The notes below the pieces were generated by a model. It searched no databases. It was given only the letters and a program-made list of their open reading frames with translations, and was not told where the DNA came from. From Halichondria panicea (Eukaryota > Porifera > Demospongiae > Suberitida > Halichondriidae), in contig NC_087377.1 of assembly GCF_963675165.1 (NCBI RefSeq), positions 12,820,632 through 12,884,631 of the forward strand: a DNA stretch of 64,000 nt, given 5' to 3'. Positions 25,440 to 37,265 of this stretch are shown in pieces (position 1 is the stretch's first letter; every line of letters begins with the position of its first letter). A program made the translations under genes and the position numbers.

Positions 25440-25721
25440 GAAACGAATGCTGCATATCTAAAAGCCAAAGGACCATGATCACATCCACTCGCCCAAAGAA
25501 CAGATGAAACTTCTTGAGGCCGCTACTGAGGAGGTTGCTATGGAAACAAATGCTGCATACCGGTTAAAAGCCAAAGACCATGATCACATCCACTCGCCCT
25601 AAGAACATATAATTGCTGAGGCCGTTACTGGGGAGGTTACCATGGAAACAAATGCTGCGTACTGGTTTAGTACCGAAAATCAGTTACAAATACTAGTTGA
25701 ACAAGTAACGGAGTCTATATA
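25440..25721 (+). repeat. Tandem repeat of about 102 bp encoding a tyrosine-bearing tail unit
   Basis: Two full copies (25440-25542 and 25543-25643) and a partial third. The unit is a whole number of codons (34). In one frame it reads METNAAY, then KAKDHDHIHSP, then EA(A/V)T(E/G)EV. The first copy has an extra G and the second has a stop, so the frame is not fully open now. The position just after the kinase relic on the same strand suggests it was the kinase's cytoplasmic tail. The TNAAY core resembles the TNQAY and LNEAY cores of the two receptor families. Confidence 0.65.
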
Positions 25722-26597
25722 ACAAAATGCAAAGTGAACACGAGCTACAAGAAATCCAGCCGAACAAGTTACTGATTCAGCTCACCATTTCAACAGTGAC
25801 CCACAATCTCCATGCATGCATTACTAGCGTATGAATCTGATCGCATGGATTTCATGGGATTAGCTAGGCCAGTAAACCTGCTCTATAATGTAGATATAGT
25901 ACTGCACGGACAATCGTAGCAAACGGTTACTATTAATTTTGTAGTCGACACCTATTTTCGATGTCAGTGATGTTATAATTATTATACTTTTTATATTATA
26001 TTCGTGGCGTTATAAATGGGGTAGCACGACATAGAGATCGAGGTAGAGTAAATATATAAGTATAATTTGAATGAATTGGCGTACACGTAATACGGTATGT
26101 ATATACCTGGGCATGCCATAAGAACCAGGGGAGGGACAGAACCTACCTGCTTTTCAGACTGTAGCTAATAATTATAGCTTTATACGCAGATTATTTCATT
26201 TCAATGCCGCCTCACCCGGACGCTTCACCCTCATTTTATTTGTACCTCCTACCTTAAAACGGCCCTGCTGGGACCACCACCTGTTATATCACATTGCATC
26301 ATCACTACAAAATGGCTGCCTGCACTTATATAGATACCAACATTTGTTAGGTGTAGGAGGTTAAGGGTAGTATAGGATCCATTTTTTGTGCATGAGGCTA
26401 CACCCGCGCCGCTACTGCATTTCGATGTTTAAATAGGTGGTTTGAGGAGCCTCTAATAGACTATTGGAACAGTCGAAATACTCGATTCTTCGCTTTCTCA
26501 TAGAATGGATCCTTATCTAGACTACTTGTCAGTTACATGTACATAGGATCTTATTAGATCTATAGTGGTTGATCCTTACCACTTCGGTGGCACAACA
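25722..26597. other. Upstream region of receptor F, no gene seen
   Basis: AT-rich sequence with scattered repeats. About 25980-26110 resembles dispersed sequence at 31.8 and 45.1 kb. No exon is supported before 26598. Confidence 0.4.
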
Positions 26598-28741
26598 ATG
26601 TCTATCTTAAAAAGCAAAACTGTGAGTTAGATCTATATACTTGTACAGAACATAATGATTATACCATATAGATTCTCCTCTTCTCATGGGCACTTTTTTT
26701 TGCAGCAGCTAGATCTACTAGATCACTGTAAGTTAGTTATTTCAGTGAAGTAAATTGCAAATTTTATGGCTAGAATTCATAACCAGCTAATATAATGCTA
26801 TACAAATTTGTGCAACTCTGTTTCGTCAATTTCTATAATTATACATGTATATAGTTGCTCTCGCTGCTGACATCACAAAAGAGAAACCACTGACAGTGTG
26901 TCCTGGAGAGTTGGTCTCTCTCACTTGCACTCATGACAATATTGCTAGTAGGCTAACTCGTTGGCAAGTCAGTGGTCCGGTGTCTTGTGTTAGGTTAGTT
27001 CTCCATGATGCCGGGCTGCAAGAAGAAGACGTATGTGGTCCATTCACTATCACCATGATCAGTGATAACTCTGGGTCTACACTGAGCTCGACTTTTCAGA
27101 TACCAGCCTCTGAAACACTAGACACTACTGTGGTGACGTGCTTCGCTGGTGGCAGTGCATCTTCTCCACAAGCTGGCAACACCACACTCAATGTGTTAAG
27201 TACGTAATGTGACCAGATTTTACCTTTTGTGTAACTATATACATGCAGATATGACTTCTTTAACTAACTGGATGGCTAATCTGAGAACCAACAGTTTGTA
27301 TCCTGTTCTGGAGTGGGATCCAGTGGACCAACCTTACCAGAGATGTGTCATCGGCTACACTATCAACCTGAATGGAACAGTGTACGTACAATACCACCAA
27401 CACATCTCTATCAATAGCTGGAGAGAGCCTATCTTACTGTGAGACTCAGACAGTGACTGTGGCACCACTCACACTCAATGGACCCTTATCGCCAGATACC
27501 TCAAATATCACTGTGATCAATCCAGGTATGTGTGTAATGTGACTGCATATACTTGAGCTCATTAATGTAGTGTCACTTCAGACTTGGGGACTCCAGCATT
27601 ATCCACCTCCTTCTTAATCCAAAATGAAGCACTGAAGCTCAAAATAGTATTCCAGGTAGTGTTATTGCTTTTGTTGTTTTTTGGGTAAATTAACGATTTT
27701 TGATTCCAGGAAATTTCAATTGATATTAATTGCACCCATTCGAATGTTCGGATACGTAACAAGTGGAGAGGATTGTGTTCCTACCGCATCATTTAATGGA
27801 AGTTCAGTTGCAATCGATTTCTCAGACCAATCTCCTGGATATGCTTACACAGTGTGTGTGATGTTTAGAAACAAGGACTGCTCTGCTATTAGCTCCACCA
27901 CCGTGACCAGTAAGACTGTGGCATTTTTAATAATTAATATTGATTACTGTGCTGTATGTTTCAGTTCCAGCTACAATGATTACCATACAAGAAGTCACAC
28001 CATCTGACACTAGTTACACAGTCCGCTTGTCCCTCCCCTTCACTGGCTACCCTCCCAGTGACCTGCTCATTGTCTCCACCCTCTCTCCCCCACACTCGAA
28101 CCCAATCATCCTCCCTTTCCCCTCCACAACCAACCAAATCACGGTGATTTTCACTGAACTCACTACTGGAGTCGTCTACACATACACCACTAGAGTTGTT
28201 TTGGCCAGCAACCAATCAAATAACGTCGTATCTCCAGTCTCTAGAGAATTCAGAATATTGGCTCTACATGTATTAAGAGGTATGCTACATAGACGAATAA
28301 CTGGTAGATAGTGAAACAATAACTATCAACAGCTAGTATACAAAATATAAGCTTATAGACGTGTTTACTAGTAGTTAGCCCGCTATGATAATCATACTCA
28401 CTACACTGTAACTCATGCATTAATTCTCAAATGGAAAACATGTATATACATGCACACATGCAGAATCTGTGCGGTCCCTCTCTATTGGTGAAGCAGTGGC
28501 AGTCAGTGTGGCAGCTACATTCATTATTTCCATAGCGATTGGACTCTTGTTGGGGATGTCTCTAACGTACTGCATTATGTATTACAGGAATAGGGGACAC
28601 TATACAGTAAGACAGCGACAGGAAGAAAGCATTCAACCCACTGTGCCAAGTGGTCCTGTTTATGAAGAGGTTACTCCTATCCAAGAAGGAATTGAGCTGA
28701 AACTGAATGAAGCGTATGGACCGTTATCATGCATAGCTTAA
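26598..28741 (+). pseudogene. Receptor F: family 2 receptor with three frame breaks
   Basis: Exons: 26598-26621 and 26672-26727 (split signal peptide, ILLFSWAL), 26855-27199 (Ig-like, CPGELVSLTCTHDN), 27249-27525 (FN3-like 1), 27582-27655 with 27710-27909 (FN3-like 2), 27965-28279 (FN3 3), 28464-28741 (transmembrane, tail). Splice sites match intact copies H and K. The second exon has eight Ts where seven would keep phase. Exon 4 has four extra bases (GTAC doubled near 27385). Exon 6 has four extra bases near 27725 (AATT or TTAA). In the last exon a TGCA insertion splits the stop codon, adding three residues after GPLS. The tail keeps GPVYEEVTP and NEAYGPL. Probably a young pseudogene; read-level errors could explain the homopolymer but hardly all of these. 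Confidence 0.82.
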
Positions 28742-29573
28742 ACAGTTTAAAATAAACTGTAAACTGTTTAGACGCAGTATGTTGTGTGTGCAATAAATTT
28801 ATAGTACAGGTGTACGTAGTTGTAAGTGAAAATATCCTTAACTCTGCGTATATTGAGTATCACTTGATTGCAAGACAGCCCGGTCTGTAGATGATGACAT
28901 ATAGTTGTATAGAATGAAGAGCATGCACGCATGTAACGTATATACCCGATTTACAATAACCTGTTTCTTTCCATGCAGTGATCAGTTATTAAAATAGCTC
29001 AATATACAAGGTCTTGCTATGTGCATGTAAAGTGAATAATTATTAATTAGTGACTATAAAATTAATAATTAGCATCATGCATGCATGGTTGCATAATTAG
29101 CTAAACAAACTCTCTCAACTGGACCCACGTGTGGGACCCTTGTCAAATAAGAGACCCACTTTGGACCTTCTCGCAAACCGTGGACCCATGTGGGACCTGT
29201 GGGACCCTTATCTAACAAGGGACCCACACTTTGGACCTTCTCGCAGACCATGGACCCACACTTTTGGACCTTCTCGCAGACCATGGACCCATGGTGGGAC
29301 CCTTGTCAAACAAGGGTCCCACACATTACTGCTTTTTGCTACGTCACTAAATATTGACAGCAAAAATGATGCTTCCTAATCTGATGCTCCAAAAATTGGG
29401 CAAAAATACATATTATTTTTTGGAGTAATGTTGATTTTTTCATTTTTATTACTGCCAAATGAGAGTAAGTCAAGAAAGTGTTAGTAGTTGAAAGTAATGA
29501 TGTTGAAGAATGAAACTCTCCACACACACACAGCAGTTTTTCTTGCAGCAGTACCACTCATCCATCTACATGT
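28742..29573. other. 3' flank of receptor F
   Basis: 28780-28900 resembles the 3' flank of receptor H (43800-43920), including TATTGAGTATCACTTGAT, so F and H share their downstream DNA. Includes the minisatellite at 29118-29322 and a copy of the module ending at about 29573. Confidence 0.5.
29118..29322. repeat. GGACCC-rich minisatellite able to form hairpins
   Basis: At least three imperfect copies of TTTGGACCTTCTCGCA followed by GACC(A/G)TGGACCCA, interspersed with GGGACCC and GGGTCCC blocks. The inverted pair GGGACCCTTGTC / ACAAGGGTCCC near 29297-29321 can fold back. It is far richer in G and C than its surroundings. Confidence 0.8.
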
Positions 29574-30308
29574 TGATGAGGAGTTACTGGATCCTTAGGC
29601 AAAGGAAGTTTGTTTGATTTACAATTAAATTTCTGGTGATGTGCCATTCGGGGGGTTTGCATATATGGTTTTGCTAGGGTCGTTTCATTAATTACTTACC
29701 CTATATCGTTGAGATGAGACGGATAGGATGTCAATGTATCCTATTATTATTTTACTCCACTTTTTTCCTCTAGTGGCCTAGAAAGCTCGAAACATGACTG
29801 TTTTAGAAACCGTTGGTCAAGTGGATATGGGTTCCAAATTCAGTACGGACAAGAGCTTTTGCTGTCACTAAAAATGTGTCTGCAATAGAAGGTATTGTCA
29901 GGTTCTTTATTAGGGGGCACTTTCAATTTTCGCACGTGTACTCCATGTTTCAAAATGATAAATGGTCCAAGATACTCCTTTAGACTACGTATATGTATAA
30001 TAATGGCCATGCATTCTTCACTTCAATTGTAGGGAGAAAAACACAAAACATTCTCAGGCTGTTGTTTTGTTTACTTGCAGGAGAGGACTACATTTCAACT
30101 GCATGGTTTGCTTCGAGGTACTAGCTGGCAATAATAACTTGAGATGGAGAGGAGCTGGTATTTCAGTGCCCAACAATCGATTTATCGTGCTCATAATTGA
30201 TGATGACATTCCGGAACCAGTTGAGATTGTAGTAGAATGTGATGATACTGAAAACTGTTATCTACCACGACAAACTTACACTATATATCACCGTTATAAA
30301 TGATCAAG
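29574..30308 (+). pseudogene. Second, truncated copy of the Calx-beta receptor ectodomain
   Basis: The sequence from 29574 follows the kinase-relic ectodomain from about 23655 onward (shared GAGTTACTGGATCCTTAGGC) and reaches a Calx-beta-like exon at 30081-30308 (RFIVLIIDDDIPEPVE). Just before the donor an extra TATA tetramer shifts the frame. Relative to the first copy there are further four-base insertions in this exon (CATG near 30103 and AGCT near 30121). No kinase exons follow; after 30340 the sequence diverges. The left junction abuts the repeated module at about 29573, marking a deletion breakpoint. Confidence 0.7.
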
Positions 30309-30599
30309 GTACGTAAACGGTCATGCATGTTTATCCTCCTCTTTGTATAGTGTAGGTATAGTGTGCCTACAATTGATAGCTTGTGCATGGACTGTGTGTG
30401 CAGTAACACATGTCTGAGGAATTATTATGGTGATAATAATTGTAAATGGTAAAAATCACAAGAGTAATATGCTAAACCTATAGCTTGCTGCATGTGTAAA
30501 GTTATTTTGTGACCATAAATTAGCATCATGCAATGGTCGCATAATTCTAGCTAGATCTAGCTGTATTAATAATACATGCAGCTAGTATTGTATTAGTAT

Positions 30600-30830
30600 A
30601 GTTGAAAGAAACGATGTTGAAGAATGAAACTCCCTCCCACACACAGCAGTTTTTGCAGCAGTATGTATCTACCACTCATCCATCTATATACCATGCAGTC
30701 GCTGCTGCAACTGTTCCACATCAACCGTCAACAGAGCTTTCGGCTGGAGGAGCCCAATCGCATGCATCATCATGTAAAGTAATTACGAGTTTGTAGACTG
30801 TATAATAATAACAAGGCATTTTCAACTCTC
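30600..30830 (+). repeat. Module shared with 21617-21800, 29460-29570 and 44158-44400
   Basis: All copies are on the same strand and contain GATGTTGAAGAATGAAACTC (absent from the 21.6 kb copy), then TTCTTGCAGCAGTA-like text, then CTGCTGCAACTGTTCCA and CAACAGAGCT. The frames are not conserved between copies (four-base and other indels), so I do not call it coding. In the kinase-related copies it lies upstream of the ectodomain, so it could be an old 5' exon or promoter region of that gene family. Confidence 0.55.
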
Positions 30831-32758
30831 TTAGTTTTTACAAGCCCTGCCCTTTTCAAAATAACCAGCACTTATTGCCTTTTTACCTCTGCATGAGATC
30901 AAAGGAATAGCAGTGCCAGTATAATATTATGGCATGTTGCACTGGGGCAAAGTGACCTTTTTGAGACTAGAGCCCACCCTCCACCCAAATTATTGCTTTT
31001 ATAGTGAAACATAAATGAGACATTTGTGGTTCCGGTAAATGCATGGTTTCAATTAATGCACTTATACTTATACAATAATTATTGTAAATCCAGCCACTAA
31101 AAACATCAACAAAAACTACCATTTTACCTATTTTTTCACATCTATGCAGCAAGTGGTTTCTATGCTGGTTTCTATATTCAGAAAATGGTTTTCAACAAAT
31201 TAGTTATTAGATTGTACAAGGGCCTTTTAGGCCCGATATCATTATCTACAGTACTACAAGCTAGGGCTAATAAACTGCTTGTGGCACGAATTGCCATGTA
31301 ATAACTATTACATTGTCACCGACTGTTTCCAATCCCTGTACTGTAGGACTAGACTACCTAGCAATAGACTAATAGCCTAACTTTAGCCAGCACAACACAA
31401 TCAATAACAATCAACCATCCAAACTATCACAACAATCACAAAACTCAACCAAAACACACCACAGGCTCTCTTCTATCACCTAACACACAGCCATTAAAAA
31501 TCACCTGACACACAGCTATAATAATTCACAAAATAAGCATATTACACACATCCTACACAATAATGTCCATGCAGTCCCATTACAAGCCTTTACAAGTACT
31601 TTGAAACTATATATACTTTTAAATTGCCTACATATTTTGTAGCCTTGTGAAAGAAGTTATCGGTAGTTTCCAGGGGGAAACTATTCGGCGTGCTTGTCGT
31701 GGTTAATATTAATAATAAATTATTTATCAATGTGCATGTGCTGATACCTGCGCATGCAGCGTTCACATAGGTGCAACCGGGCGTTACACCGACCACATTA
31801 GAAATGCTGCAATCAAATTGGGCTGCAAATAATTATAATTTGACAATATTATAATTATAACTGGGGAAGCACGACATACAGATTGAGGTAGATACAGTGC
31901 AACAACCAAATAAAGTATAGAGTATAAAGGTATTGAAAACTAAACTATTGGTGCATGCATATATATATATAATTATACATAATACGACATGCCAAGGGGG
32001 CAGAGCCTCCTGGTTTTCAGACTGTAATAGCTATGCAGATTATTTGATTTATATAAGCAATAGTTATTACATGGCTATGAGTGTCACAAGCTGTTTATTA
32101 TGCCTCGGTGCACATGTGCAAGTGAGGTGTGTTTGTCTGTGTGTCATGTCTGTATAGCAGGTATATTTCGAGGGTATACATTTTTGCAGAAGACCATAAG
32201 AAATTTTGCAGATTCAGGAATAGTCTTTTGATGCATGCATGCGATATTAGTATCTGCGAAAACTGCTAACGTTTATACCGCCGAAATAATATACTCGCTA
32301 CATAATACGATATATATATACGGTACTACTCAAATTCCGAACATTTTTATTTTGAGCTCAGCATATCATCTTACAGATACATATCAAATCGATTGCATTA
32401 ATTGTGAGCTTTCAGAAAGTATCATTGTGAGAATGTCGAGTAAAACAGAGTGGGCAACACAGTATAGGCCTATAGGGTCTGTCAGTACTTCTGAGAGTTT
32501 GGATGTCTGGAGCCAGCCTGAAAGGGGCATGCAGTCGTTCATAATGCTATTGCTGGTCAAACGTCGCAGATGTCTGATGCCCCTCTATCTGGTCTTATCG
32601 TCATTCATATACAACTTGACCCAATAAGTTATTTTATGCATAATAATCTACCAAACAATGCTAATAATTATTATTATGTATAATATGCTTCTACTTTTTA
32701 TGCACATAATTATTGTGGTGCACAAATACAGAGTTTAGGTTTCCAGACTAGTACAGTT
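30831..32758. repeat. 3' flank of receptor G, shared with the flanks of J and K
   Basis: About 31600-31700 matches 56790-56890 (GGGGAAACTATTCGGCGTGC). About 31780-32758 matches 45050-46184 and 57660-58790, including GCATGCAGTCGTTCATAATG and CTATCTGGTCTTATCGTCAT. A small inverted-repeat element (TTTCGAGGGTATA on one side, CGCCGAAA on the other) lies at about 32163-32330, with copies at 45586-45760 and 58190-58360 and, inverted, near 39950-40085 and 56245-56370. No gene is supported. Confidence 0.65.
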
Positions 32759-34872
32759 TTATAATGGTCCGTATGCTTCATTCGGTTTCAGCTCAATTCG
32801 TTCTTGGATAGGAGTAACTTCTTCGTAAACAGGACCACTTGGCACAGTGGGTTGAATGCTTTCTTCTTGTCGCTGTCTTACTGTATAGCGTCCCCTATTC
32901 CTGTAGTACATAATGCAGTACATTAGAGACATCCCCAGCAAGAGTCCAATCGCTATGGAAATAGTGAATGTAGCTGCCACACTGCCTGCCACTGCTTCAC
33001 CAGTAGAGAGGGACTGCACAGATTCTGCATGTGTGTATATACATTGTGCATGTTTTTCAATTGAGCATGAGTTACAGTAATGAGTATATATCATAGCAGG
33101 CTAACTACTAGTAAACACGTCTAGCTTATTCACTCTACTGTTGAAGTAAACAATACTATTTGCGATTGTTTCACTATCTACCAGTTATTTGCCTCCATGT
33201 ATAGCATACCTCCTAATACATGTAGAGCCAATATGAATTCTCCAATGACTGGAGATACGACGTCATTTGATTACGTGGTTGCTGGCCAAAACAACTCTAG
33301 TGGTGTAGGTGTAGTCGACTCCAGCAGTGAGTTCAGTGAAAGTCACCGTGACTTGGTTGGTTGTGGAGGGGAAATGGAGGGTGATTGGATCCGAGTGAGG
33401 GGGAGAGAGGGTGGAGACAATGAGCAGGTCACTGGGAGGGTAGCCAGTGAAGGGGAGGGACAAGCGGACTGTGTAACTAGTGTCAGATGGCCTAACTTCT
33501 TGTACGGTGATCATTGTAGCTGGAACTGAAAGATACGAATGAACTTGATGATATACCAGCATAGTTATGTATTTTACCAGTCACAGTAGTGGAATTGATT
33601 GCAGACACAGAGCATTCCTTGTTTCTGAACATCACACACACTGTGTAAGCATCTCCAGAAGATTGGTCTGAGAAATCGATTGCAACTGAACTTCCATTAA
33701 ATGATGTGGTAGGAACACAATTTTCTCCGCTCGTTATGTATCCGAATATTCGAATGGGTGCAGTATCAATAGAAATTTCCTAGAATTAAAAATCGTTAAT
33801 TTAGAATATTCAGAAAACATCAAAACCAATAACTGTACCTGGAATATTATTTGGAGTTTCAGTGCTTTATTTTGGATTATGAAGGAGGCGGATAATGCTG
33901 GAGTCCCCAAATCTAAACGTGACACCATATTAATGAGCCCAAGTATAATAATGCAGTCATACACACATACCTGGATTGATCAACGTGATATTTGAGGTGT
34001 CAGATGATAAGAGTCCATTGATTGTGAGTGGTGTCACAGTCACTGTCTGAGTCTCACAGTAAGAGAGGCTCTCACCAGCTAATGATAGAGATGTGTTGGT
34101 GGCATTGTACACTGTTCTATTCAGGTTGATAGTGTATCCAGTAACACATCTCTGGTATGGTGCGTCCAGTGGGTCCCACTCCAGAACAGGACATAAACTA
34201 TTAGTTCTCAGATTTGCCACCCAGGCAGTTACAGGCAGTGCATTTATATCTGTATAGCAGTTCACACAAATAGGTAGGCTGCAGCTAGAAATTTTTACTC
34301 ACCTATCACATTCAGTGTGGTGTTGCCAACTTGTGGCGATGAAAAAAGACCACCAGCAAAGCATTTAATCAGAGTACCGTTCAGTACCTCAGTGACAGGT
34401 ATTTGAATAGTTGAGCTCACTGTAGGGCCAGTGTTGTTGCTGACCATGGTGATGGTGAATTGACCACACGTGTATTCTGCAAAACCAGTATTGTGGCTCA
34501 CTAAACCATTGCAAGACATGGCTCCACTAATTTCCCATCGACTTAGTTCGCCATTAACGTTGTCATGGCTACAGGTTAGAGAGACCAACTCTCCAGGACA
34601 AACTGTTAGCATTTCTCTTTCATCAGTAATATTTGACAGAAATGCGGAGTTTCCATACACAGTATCTAGACAATAGTAAACAAGCAACTCATTGTTCAGT
34701 ATAATTATGCACCCTACTCTTTGTCTATATCAACTTACCCAGTTGATTTGTGGCTAGCAGTATCCATGAAGCTAGGACCAACGGGATAATCTACAGAATT
34801 AGAATTCTTTTTTGTTACAACATACAGGTATTCATAGATCTTGGATCTTACCTTGCAACTTGACACACTCAT
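32759..34872 (-). CDS. Receptor G: family 2 receptor with one frame break in FN3 3
   Basis: Exons: 34852-34872 and 34739-34790 (split signal peptide, MSVSSCK then IIPLVLASWILLATNQ), 34303-34665 (Ig-like, CPGELVSLTCSHDN), 33971-34249 (FN3-like 1, CPVLEWDPLDAPYQRC), 33839-33912 with 33578-33779 (FN3-like 2), 33210-33525 (FN3 3), 32759-33024 (transmembrane helix, tail with GPVYEEVTP and NEAYGPL). Every exon is in frame except 33210-33525, where an ACGT insertion (about 33273-33276) shifts the frame and gives a stop soon after VLASN. As written, the product would be a secreted ectodomain of about 420 aa. It may be a new pseudogene, a real soluble form, or an assembly error. Splice sites and phases match H and K. 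Confidence 0.75.
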
Positions 34873-36387
34873 GATCTATATAGATCTCACTACAATTATC
34901 TCTGTTGTCTTCAAACACTGCCTGCATAATTGGACTAGATCTATCTTTGACAATCCATACCCATTCAACATCTTCAGCACATTGAGAGCTTGACTGACCA
35001 TTGATCAAAGCATAGATAAAAGTGAGAATCTATAATTATGGTGAGACCAATCACGAATGTCATGTAAACTTGCAGTTACTGCTCTTATAATTTCACTCCT
35101 GCAACAGCTGAGTATATAAGTGTGCATCTAGACTACATGCTAATTATCTGCATGAAACTACCTAACAATGATGCAATCTGAGCACAATAGCATGATTTTG
35201 AATTCATGCCTCTATGCCCTAGATGCTCTCCTGATGGAATGGATGGAGAGGCTATAATTATGCTAACAGTGTGTCCTATAATAGAGAGTTGGTTTCGCTA
35301 TACAACCTGCAGCCATGACAATAGATTGATGGAACAACATTGATGGACAATAATTATTAGTGGAAGTGTATTTTACAATCGTTTAGTGAGCCACACTCAT
35401 TTCCATGGTTTCACAGAAGACACATGCATGCAAAATATTATTTGAATGGACGTCTGTCAAGTTGTATATACCCTGTCCATTATAGAACGCTCATTTGCGA
35501 TAAAAGGCGTGTGCATCCATCAATTCTTGACGATTGCATGTGAATGGATTACACGTGAACAATCTTCAACAATCTGATAATCAATTGATTTTATTATCAG
35601 AAATTGATTTGATCGATAATAAATTTTTTTATGATTTATGAATTATTGTGGACCAGCTTTGATGCGATTAATGTAATAGCTAAGCCTCAATTACAGGCCA
35701 TCCTCACAATTATAAGCGGCCTGGAATCGAGGGTCTTGATTAGCTATCTCATATGATAGGTTAATCAGTCATATGACTATAACACAGAAGCGAGACACAT
35801 CAAAAATTATAGAGAAAGGCCCATTGTCACACCAAATTGTGGTGTTTTTCAGTGAAAAAATAATTATAGATCTACATGTATATAATTATATATTATAGCC
35901 TCGATTCCAGGCCGACTTTTCGCTTTTATAACGGCCGGTTAAGTGAATGTTAACAACTAGTTATAAAAACGAAAACTCGGCCTGGGATCGAGGCTATACA
36001 TGTATAGCTATAATTGATTCTGCGGTAATAATTATGTCTACGATCTCATTAAAATTAATCTTCAATTATTTTTTTTTATATATAGTTATTAGCCTAGCTA
36101 AGTTGTCATCGTTTAATCGGCTCCTTAATCTCGTCTTAATGAATTGACTGAATGAGTATTTTAAGTTTAGGCAAGGGCATCACAGACTAAACATGTTTCA
36201 GGATTTCTAGAATAATATATAGTGAAACAAGCTTGTCACTTCACCGAACATTCTTTTAACAGGGCCAATCAATTCAGCTGCTTGTATAGAAGCAAGTTGG
36301 AGCCTGTGGCATGAGTAATGTATGTATATAGAGGGCATGGACTGCATGAACTTTCAATCGAATTTGTACACCTGTCTTGGCTCCAAA
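34873..36387. other. Upstream region of receptor G, with a foldback element
   Basis: No exon is supported. Contains the foldback at 35896-35996 and, at about 35695-35735, a half copy of the same family (GCGGCCTGGAATCGAGG). Confidence 0.4.
35896..35996. mobile_element. 101-bp foldback (hairpin) element
   Basis: The two ends are TAGCCTCGATTCCAGGCCGA and, inverted, TAGCCTCGATCCCAGGCCGA. The pairing continues inward (TTTTCGCTTTTATAAC-like arms), so the whole element is almost one hairpin. Related copies or halves lie at 38910-38983, 49115-49215, 37139-37156, 39376-39391 and about 49766-49803. Confidence 0.8.
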
Positions 36388-37017
36388 AACATGTGTGGTT
36401 CGTTCACTGTTACGAGGATAGGTAATACAGTTTCTCATACTTGCCACTGAGGCACTGGACAGTATACTCTGATTGAATGCTTTTCTGGTGCTCTTACACA
36501 GTCTCCACAAGTTGGCAACACCACACTCAATGTGATAAGTCAGTGAAACAACAAGTCTTAGATTTCATGCTAGCTACACCATAATTATTTTTTTCAACTG
36601 TATATACAGATCTAAATGTGTGTACTGTAACTGACTGGATGGCAAATCTGAGAACCAACAGTTTATGTCCTGTTCTGGAGTTGGACCCAGTGGCAACCTT
36701 ACCAGAGATGTGTCACTGACTACTCTGTCAACCAATTATGTACAATACAACAAACACATCTCTATCATTAGCTGAAGAGAGTCTCCCTTACTGTGAGAAT
36801 AAGACAGTGACTGTGACACCATTCACATGAAATGCACTCTTATTTCCTGACACCTCAAATGTCACGGTGATCAATATAATTATATAGAGGTGCATGTAAT
36901 GAGACAGCATTATTCAGTCAATTTGAGTGTCACATTATTCAGATATAGGGACTCCAGCATTATCCGCCTCCTTCACCATCTATAAATATACTGAAGCTGC
37001 AAATAATGGTCCTGCAG
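36388..37017 (+). pseudogene. Relic of a family 2 receptor (Ig end, FN3-like 1, first half of FN3-like 2)
   Basis: Aligns to receptor H: about 36388-36537 is the end of the Ig exon with an internal deletion, 36609-36880 is FN3-like 1 with several substitutions and indels (the conserved DWMANLRTNSL segment is still readable), and 36943-37017 is the first part of FN3-like 2 followed by its donor. The flanking intron sequence at 37040-37110 matches H's intron at 41940-42010, so relic and H are genomic duplicates. Not functional. Confidence 0.75.
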
Positions 37018-37265
37018 GTATGTATGTATTAGTTATTGCATGCATGGCTATGAGTGCCACAAACTGTTTATTGGCCCGTTAGTATGGTCAAGGGCCTTTA
37101 GCCCGAGATCATTATCTAGCGTTACTTTAGAGACAAATCGGCCTGGGAACGAGGCTACGTATGCTAAACCATGCATTGTCATTTTTCTAGGCAACATTGT
37201 AGGGTATATAATTAACAGAACTGCCAATTAAAAGTGAAAACTATCTTGTCAATTGTAGGGTATTT

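Noticed and set aside
29118-29322. Possible CRISPR-like array
   Set aside because: Repeats are imperfect, without unique spacers, and the setting is animal DNA. It is a minisatellite.
30602-30796. Open stretch beginning MKETMLKNETP, also at 44159
   Set aside because: The two copies share the start but change frame within a few codons, so coding function is not supported; kept only as a repeat module.
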